Positions 5,345 through 5,952 of a stretch of 5,952 nucleotides of DNA are shown piece after piece. Positions within the stretch are counted from its first letter, which is position 1; each line of letters starts with the position of its first letter. The DNA is taken from the NCBI GenBank assembly GCA_011390385.1, contig JAABSN010000203.1, forward strand, positions 1-5,952, written 5' to 3'. The notes beneath the pieces are model-generated. The model saw only the letters and a program-made list of their open reading frames with translations, did not search any database and was not told the DNA's origin. The position numbers and the translations under genes are program-made. This DNA is from Thioalkalivibrio nitratireducens (lineage in GTDB: Bacteria > Pseudomonadota > Gammaproteobacteria > Ectothiorhodospirales > Ectothiorhodospiraceae).

Positions 5345-5952
5345 ATGAAAAACCTGAAATTGAGCTACAAGCTGCTGCTGTCATTTCTTGCGGTCGGCAT
5401 CGTGCCGATGCTGGTGGTGGCAGTACTTTCCCTGAACCGTTCTGCCGATGCCTTGGAGGAGGCGGCGTTCAACCAGCTCGAAGCGGTTCAGGCCATCAAA
5501 CGCGGCCAGATCGAGGCGTTTTTCGAAGAGCGCGAAGGTGATCTCGCCGTGCTCACCGAAACGGTTGCCGCACTGCACAATTCCCTGAGCGACGGAACCG
5601 AAGATCCTGAAGCGGTCCGTCAAGCACTGGCCAGCCGATACGACGACTTTTTCAAGGATTACCAGCAGGCCTACGGTTACTACGATCTGTTCCTGATTTC
5701 CCCCGAGGGCGAGGCTTTTTATACCGTCGAGCGCGAGGCTGACTACCAGAGCAATTTGCTGACCGGGCAGTTCCGTTCCAGCGGTCTCGGGCAGCTGGTA
5801 CGGCGCGTGATGGAGGAACGGGATTTCGGCCTGGCTGACTTCGCCCCGTACGCACCGTCCAACGGCGAACCAGCGTCGTTCATCGCCCAGCCGCTGATGG
5901 ACAACGGCGAGGTCGTGATGGTGGTGGCGCTGCAGGTCTCGCTGGATTCGAT
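5345..5952 (+). CDS. Methyl-accepting chemotaxis-type receptor, N-terminal part (3' end missing)
   Basis: About 202 residues are visible before the right edge. A short basic start (MKNLKLSYKL) leads into a transmembrane segment at about 10-30. Then comes an extracytoplasmic region beginning with a helix (residues 33-75, ALEEAAFNQLEAVQAIKRGQ), typical of Cache-domain chemoreceptors. The Cache core is seen in YGYYDLFLISPEGEAFYTV at 110-128, NLLTGQFRSSGLGQLVRRVM at 137-156 and DFAPYAPSNGEPASFIAQPL at 165-184. By similarity to known receptors, this part binds a small ligand in the periplasm, and a second membrane helix, HAMP and methyl-accepting signalling domain should follow outside the window. 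Other outputs (histidine kinase, cyclase) share such sensors and cannot be excluded. The start is supported by GGGAG 7 nt upstream. The gene is divergent from the GntA-like operon. Confidence 0.82.
   Translation, partial: MKNLKLSYKLLLSFLAVGIVPMLVVAVLSLNRSADALEEAAFNQLEAVQAIKRGQIEAFFEEREGDLAVLTETVAALHNSLSDGTEDPEAVRQALASRYDDFFKDYQQAYGYYDLFLISPEGEAFYTVEREADYQSNLLTGQFRSSGLGQLVRRVMEERDFGLADFAPYAPSNGEPASFIAQPLMDNGEVVMVVALQVSLDS

Noticed and set aside
5307..5348. CTG-initiated 13-codon leader peptide overlapping the receptor ATG by ATGA
   Set aside because: CTG starts are rare and the AGGAGG lies 16 nt away, too far for efficient initiation.

Overview
The window looks like chromosomal DNA of a fairly GC-rich Gram-negative bacterium, most likely a gammaproteobacterium. 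Several exported proteins have signal peptides, a membrane-bound LytTR regulator and a Cache-type chemoreceptor are present, and DUF6607, S41 and DUF6265 proteins occur together. The species cannot be named from this sequence.

Layout. Bases 1-817 (+) hold the 3' part of a DUF6607 gene cut by the left edge. It converges on a minus-strand block that reads from about 4976 down to 882. In transcription order this block contains: a YqcI/YcgG (GntA-type) heme-dependent N-oxygenase gene; a DUF1989 (urea carboxylase-associated) gene overlapping it by 4 bp; a short frameshifted relic of a histidine kinase C-terminus; a membrane-anchored LytTR transcription regulator; and an S41-family peptidase joined in frame to a DUF6265 domain. 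Bases 4977-5344 form a divergent intergenic region with several inverted repeats and a terminator-like hairpin. From 5345 (+) a methyl-accepting chemotaxis-type receptor gene begins and runs off the right edge.

How the genes may work together. The GntA-like and DUF1989 genes are translationally coupled and probably form one metabolic unit, plausibly N-hydroxylation of a guanidine, amine or arginine-like compound followed by handling of the urea- or guanidine-like product. That pathway is inference. Hand counts on sample lines suggest this pair is less GC-rich than the S41/LytTR side, and it abuts the kinase relic directly, so it may have arrived by transfer and damaged a sensor kinase gene. 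The LytTR regulator probably controls itself or the S41 gene downstream. The S41-DUF6265 ORF has a second signal peptide and ribosome-binding-like sequence at the junction, with a CAA codon one transition from TAA just before it, suggesting two ancestral genes fused by loss of a stop codon.
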